Assembly (NCBI RefSeq): GCF_000799715.1 | Contig: NZ_JUHG01000019.1 | Span: 186,001 to 250,000 of the forward strand | Direction of reading: 5' to 3' | DNA: 64,000 nt | Source of the DNA: Martinezella rhizogenes | GTDB lineage: Bacteria > Pseudomonadota > Alphaproteobacteria > Rhizobiales > Rhizobiaceae | Part shown: piece after piece, positions 60,655 through 64,000 of the stretch | Numbering within the stretch: the first letter of the stretch is position 1 | Layout: the number at the start of each line of letters is the position of its first letter | Position numbers and translations under genes: made by a program | Notes under the pieces: generated by a model | Database searches by the model: none | What the model saw: the letters and a program-made list of their open reading frames with translations, nothing else | What the model was told of the DNA's origin: nothing

Positions 60655-61263
60655 ATGACGCTTGATTCGAAGATATTCGTTGGCCTTAAATCAACTCGCA
60701 AGAGGCCTGCTCCGCAAAGCGAACCCACCGGTCCCAGATGCCAATGGGACGGCTGCGAAAAGAATGGTCCGCATCGCGCCCCGGTAGGACGGGATGCGGA
60801 GGGCCTGTATCTGTTCTTCTGTCTTGAACACGTGAAGGAATATAATAAGGGGTACAATTTCGCGGCGGATCAATCTGACAAGGACATTGCCCGCTATCAG
60901 AGGGAAGCAGCCGTAGGCGGCCGTCCGACCTGGGGGACCACCGTTAATCAGGCTCCCGAAATACCGATGCCGTCCACTGTCCGTTCCGGTTCTGCGCAGA
61001 CATTGAATGCCCGCAAAACCGCCGCGCAGCGCAAGGCGCAAAAGGCCGATTTGCAGATGCGCAAACTCAAGGTGCTGGAAGCCAAGGCATTTGAGACACT
61101 CGGTCTTTCGCCGGACGCGACGCCGGAGGACATCAAAAGCCGCTATAAGGAAAGGCTCAAAATGCACCATCCGGATGCCAACCAAGGCGACCGCACTTCC
61201 GAGGACGAGCTTCGAGCATCGATCGAAGCGCATAAGATCCTCAAGCTGAACGGATTCTGCTGA
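60655..61263 (+). CDS. DnaJ-domain (J-protein) co-chaperone-like protein
   Basis: A 202-residue protein with a C-terminal J-like domain (from about 143: AFETLGLSPDATPEDIKSRYKERLKMHHPDAN), containing the essential HPD. The N-terminal part has PRCQWDGCEKNGPHRAPVGRD, a Cys/His cluster of possible metal-binding type, then a charged linker. Widespread in rhizobia and related alphaproteobacteria as a lone J-protein; it should stimulate DnaK ATPase. The inner ATG 60655 is the likely start. Confidence 0.85.
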   Translation: MTLDSKIFVGLKSTRKRPAPQSEPTGPRCQWDGCEKNGPHRAPVGRDAEGLYLFFCLEHVKEYNKGYNFAADQSDKDIARYQREAAVGGRPTWGTTVNQAPEIPMPSTVRSGSAQTLNARKTAAQRKAQKADLQMRKLKVLEAKAFETLGLSPDATPEDIKSRYKERLKMHHPDANQGDRTSEDELRASIEAHKILKLNGFC

Positions 61264-61368
61264 AAGGTTTCTACCATCGGGTTACGTGAAGCTGCAGTTC
61301 CTTGAGGGACCGGATGGCATCCGCCTGATGTCAGAGCTTGAATGCGCTGTCGTGCACCGAACCCGGAA

Positions 61369-62198
61369 GGTTCTGTTGCAAAATTTGAGGTATCCGCGCG
61401 GCTGGACGATTTCTGCGTCTGCTCAGATCGCAGCGACAAGGGTTTCGAACTGTTTGGCGATCGACAAGCTGGCAGTGTGAGCGTCTTGCAGCTGGCGCTT
61501 GCGCAGCATGTGGATCATCTCGATGCCAGACAATGTTGCGACTGCGGATCTGAAAGACTTGAAGCCGAGCATCGGTCTGACGCATCGCTTTATCCGCCGA
61601 TGGTCCTGCTCGATGCGGTTGTTCAGATACTGACTTTGTCGGATGCGGACGGGTTCAAGCCGGCGGCGCGATCGATCCTGAAGGCGGCTGACGGTGTCGC
61701 AGGAAATGATCGCTTCCCGGTTGGTCTGGCTGCCGTCGATAACAACGCGTTCCGGCCGGCCATGCCGAGCGAACGCCCTTTTGAAGACGCTTTTGGCGGC
61801 AGATAGGTCACGATGCTCGCTGAGCCAGAACTCGACCGTGCATCCGTTGCAGTCGATCGCCCGATAGAGATATGTCCAACGACCGCGAACCTTGATATAC
61901 GTCTCGTCGGCATGCCATTTGCCGGTGACGACGCGCTTGCGCCGGTTGAACCGCTCCGCCAGCAGGGGCGCAAAGTGCACGACCCAGCGGTGGATCGTCG
62001 AATGATCGACGCTGATGCCCCGCTCGGCCATTATTTCCTTCAGGTCGCGTAGGCTCAGGCCATAAGTCAGATACCAACGCACGCACAACAAGATCATAGA
62101 CTGCTCGAAATGCCGACCTTTAAACATTGCCAATCTCCGGAACATTACCGGAGATCAATGCCACGTCGATCCTAACGAATGGGATTTGCAACATAACC
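61369..62198 (-). mobile_element. IS6-family insertion sequence
   Basis: 830 bp bounded by GGTTCTGTTGCAAA on the left (61369) and, as its complement, GGTTATGTTGCAAA on the right (62198). It carries one transposase gene on the minus strand. The eight flanking bases on the two sides differ, so no duplication remains. Its right edge cuts into a substrate-binding protein fragment. Confidence 0.88.
61423..62127 (-). CDS. IS6-family transposase
   Basis: A 234-residue DDE transposase starting MFKGRHFEQSMIL, the canonical IS6 start, after GGAG. Catalytic residues: Asp in KWHADETYIKVRG, Asp in VVIDGSQTNREA, Glu in NNRIEQDHRRIKR. The frame is intact. It differs in sequence and ends from the IS6 element at 6231, so the two are not copies of one another. 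Confidence 0.93.
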   Translation of the reverse strand: MFKGRHFEQSMILLCVRWYLTYGLSLRDLKEIMAERGISVDHSTIHRWVVHFAPLLAERFNRRKRVVTGKWHADETYIKVRGRWTYLYRAIDCNGCTVEFWLSEHRDLSAAKSVFKRAFARHGRPERVVIDGSQTNREAIISCDTVSRLQDRSRRRLEPVRIRQSQYLNNRIEQDHRRIKRCVRPMLGFKSFRSAVATLSGIEMIHMLRKRQLQDAHTASLSIAKQFETLVAAI

Positions 62199-62500
62199 TC
62201 GAGCATGCGCCGACATCGCCTGCCGTCATCGAGACCTTCCTCAAGACACATGCTGACGTCGCCGCCGGCGTCCGCCAACAGCTTGAGAAAGATGCCGCAA
62301 TGCTCGGCGGCCTGAGACTGCTGCCGGAGCGCTTTATCGTCATTGAGCAGGCTATGGGCGTCGCCCGCTCACACGGCGGTGCCGCCGAGGTGCATTTGTC
62401 TGATTTTGTCGAGCGTGTGAAAGCGGCCGGACTCATTGCCGAGGCATTGGATAGGCACAGAATCACCGGCGCCACAGTCGCCGCACCGCGCACTGCTTAG
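62199..62500 (+). pseudogene. C-terminal part of a family-3-type periplasmic binding protein
   Basis: Reading SPAVIETFLKTHADVAAGVR, then LGGLRLLPERFIVIEQAMGVAR and AEVHLSDFVERVKAAGLIAEAL, the frame matches the last third of extracellular solute-binding proteins of amino-acid ABC importers. The N-terminal part is missing: the IS6 element's right end sits at 62198. So this is a stump left by insertion or by IS-mediated deletion. Confidence 0.75.
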
Positions 62501-62581
62501 GGCAAGCTCTCGGCGAAAGCGCCCTGCCGCGTTGCCGTTCCCGACTATCTGCAAAGCTTGAGAACTTCTTGATCGCGTAAG

Positions 62582-62710
62582 CTCGAATACACGTTGACGC
62601 CGCTCGGACATTCTCTGTCAGAAACCGCTAGACACCTCGCCGATTGGGCCGCAGCCCATCAAGGGGTCATTGCCGTCAACCGCCTTCACTACGACGCCCG
62701 CCAGATTTGA
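62582..62710 (+). pseudogene. HxlR-family regulator, C-terminal fragment
   Basis: Forty-two codons before TGA at 62708, reading LEYTLTPLGHSLSETARHLADWAAAHQ. The YTLTPLG phrase followed by the dimer helix is typical of the HxlR winged helix. The first two-thirds are missing. HxlR genes usually sit beside quinone oxidoreductase genes, like the one at 63341, so this is probably its lost regulator. Confidence 0.6.
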
Positions 62711-62711
62711 T

Positions 62712-63317
62712 TCAACCACGCCGACTATAACTATATCGATGCCCCAACCATTCGATGCCTTCCCCGTTGGCCAAGGTGAAATATTGATCCTTGCTATCAG
62801 AATCCGGCCCATCGAACCGTGTCACCTGACGCATTCGCATGAGGGTCCCAGCACTTCCGCCGTCGCTCCATGCGGCAATCGGGAAGAAATCCAAGTCGAT
62901 CGTTTTACCGTCACCAGCATTCCTGCTCCAAGCCGGCATCAGGCCGACCGGATCACGTGTATCGAACGAGACATATTGCCATCGGGCCTCAACGCGGTCG
63001 AACGTAAGGAGATCGGTCCTTTTCACGGCCCGTCGCGAAATATCGTCCGCTGGGCGGATGATTTCCTGAAGGAGTGAACCCATCATGAGGCGTTCGGCGA
63101 CAAGCCCTCTCGATGCCTCGGGCTCGGCGCCCGGTTTGGTCCAGCGGGTTTCGGTCAGATCCCAAAGGCCGACCCGCCTCGCAAGGGTCTCGCCTTCGGA
63201 TCCCAGCTCGTTCAGTTCCACCCCGTTGGTTGCTTCGGCGCTCGAAGCGATGGCAGCGGCGCCTGCTACTGCGGCACCGAAGAACGCTGTCGTCTTCATG
63301 AAATCTCGACGGTACAT
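62712..63317 (-). CDS. Tat-exported hypothetical protein (DUF1579-like)
   Basis: A 201-residue protein with a Tat-type signal (YRRDFMKTTAFFGAAVAGAAA). The mature part contains GLWDLTETRWTKPGAEPEASRG, then LQEIIRPADD and WQYVSFDTRDPVGLMP, the pattern of small lipocalin-like DUF1579 proteins; the assignment is by eye. The role is unknown. It follows a quinone oxidoreductase on the same strand by 23 bases, so the two are co-transcribed. Confidence 0.75.
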   Translation of the reverse strand: MYRRDFMKTTAFFGAAVAGAAAIASSAEATNGVELNELGSEGETLARRVGLWDLTETRWTKPGAEPEASRGLVAERLMMGSLLQEIIRPADDISRRAVKRTDLLTFDRVEARWQYVSFDTRDPVGLMPAWSRNAGDGKTIDLDFFPIAAWSDGGSAGTLMRMRQVTRFDGPDSDSKDQYFTLANGEGIEWLGHRYSYSRRG

Positions 63318-63340
63318 GGTTCACCTTTTCCGTTGTTCGA

Positions 63341-64000
63341 TCAAAGAGAGAAGTCGACGACGATCTTACCGAAGGCTCCCCGATTGAGGTGCTCCAGAGC
63401 CGACTGGAGATCCGATAGGCCGTAGCGGGCGTCGATGATGGGCTTGATCTGCAATTCGTCGATCGCCCTCACAAGCTCTTCCTGGGCGCGTTGATGACCG
63501 ACGGCAATACCCTGAATGACAGGACCCGTCAGAAGGAGCGGGCCAACGGAAGCCGACAGCTGCCCGCCTTCCAAAACGCCGATCATCGATATGCGGCCGC
63601 CCGGCGCGACGGCTTCGAGAGCCTTTGCGAGGTGAGGGCCGCCAACAATTTCGAGAACATGGTCGACGCCGCGGTCCGACGTGATATCGTAGACTTTACC
63701 GACCCAGTCCTCGCGAGTTCGGTTGATCACGAAATCGGTAAGGCCAAGCGCCTTCGCCCGTTCGAGCTTCTCGTCGCTTCCGGAAACGAGGATCACGGTC
63801 GCACCTTTTGCCTTGGCGATCTGCGCGCCGAAGATCGCGACACCGCCCGTTCCCTCAATCAGGACGGTCTGGCCCTTCTCGACCCGGCCGAGTTCGACGA
63901 GCGAGTACCAGGCGGTGAGACCCGCGCAAGGAAGCGTGCTGGCCTCGACCTCGTCGAGTGATGATGGGCCTTTCGTCAGCCATGCCGCCGGAAAAGAGAC
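63341..64000 (-). CDS. Zinc-type alcohol dehydrogenase/NADPH quinone oxidoreductase (5' truncated by window edge)
   Basis: The frame is open from 63341 to the window end (220 residues, N-terminus missing). It shows the medium-chain dehydrogenase core: DEVEASTLPCAGLTAWYSLV, the nucleotide motif GTGGVAIFGAQIAKAKGATV, and DRGVDHVLEIVGG. It ends NRGAFGKIVVDFSL. The family reduces quinones or enones with NADPH. Partnered with the Tat-exported DUF protein downstream and once flanked by an HxlR regulator whose remnant is at 62582. Confidence 0.9.
   Translation of the reverse strand, partial: VSFPAAWLTKGPSSLDEVEASTLPCAGLTAWYSLVELGRVEKGQTVLIEGTGGVAIFGAQIAKAKGATVILVSGSDEKLERAKALGLTDFVINRTREDWVGKVYDITSDRGVDHVLEIVGGPHLAKALEAVAPGGRISMIGVLEGGQLSASVGPLLLTGPVIQGIAVGHQRAQEELVRAIDELQIKPIIDARYGLSDLQSALEHLNRGAFGKIVVDFSL

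Overview
The window looks like accessory DNA (plasmid or chromid) from a Rhizobiaceae-type alphaproteobacterium. The evidence is the IalB-family protein, the biuret/allophanate hydrolase pair, the many ABC importers with LysR/SorC regulators, the moderately high GC and the density of insertion-sequence scars. The replicon type and genus are inferences; no replication or partition gene is visible.

Region by region. 1-2407 (+): end of a biuret-hydrolase-like gene, a small cupin and allophanate hydrolase (atzF), i.e. the end of cyanuric acid/biuret nitrogen scavenging. 2408-9333: orphan genes (ankyrin-like membrane protein, small membrane protein, lipoprotein, several unknowns) and one IS6-family element. 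9334-21960 (-): a two-partner secretion operon reading ialB, tpsB, a 3207-residue CdiA/FHA-like exoprotein, then a probable immunity gene. The exoprotein tail carries a PD-(D/E)XK nuclease-like motif. 22415-27953: a transposase scrap, a divergent LysR/MFS pair, then a Tat-exported hydrolase, a P460-type cytochrome, a DUF4405-like membrane protein and a cyclophilin-like protein. 28345-31257: cysE, an EamA exporter and a divergent GcvA-type regulator. 31380-32288: small ORFs and abutting IS5/IS21 scraps. 32303-41458 (-): a ten-gene operon (SDR, luciferase-like monooxygenase, LivKHMGF importer, flavin reductase, SDR, VOC), with a second luciferase-like monooxygenase and a LysR gene on the opposite strand. 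This is a complete catabolic unit of unknown substrate. 44207-55624 (-): a nine-gene sugar/polyol operon (ribose-type ABC importer, SorC regulator, AKR, GlpD-like dehydrogenase, aldolase, FGGY kinase, GMC oxidoreductase). 56294-60520 (+): SsuABC-like importer, 2-hydroxyacid dehydrogenase and a nonsense-disrupted luciferase-like monooxygenase. 60655-64000: a J-domain protein, a second IS6 element, fragments of a solute-binding protein and an HxlR regulator, a Tat-exported DUF protein and a partial quinone oxidoreductase.

How the genes work together. Most of the window is import-plus-catabolism modules, each with its own regulator, separated by decayed transposons and remnants. The distinct exception is the contact-inhibition-like locus with its exchangeable toxin tail. 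A dispersed family of four short tRNA-T-arm-like sequences, all in the same orientation, sits between modules. The strongest candidates for undescribed biology are the CdiA nuclease tail with its partner gene, the two-monooxygenase Liv operon, the hybrid ery/lsr-like polyol operon, and the tRNA-like repeats.
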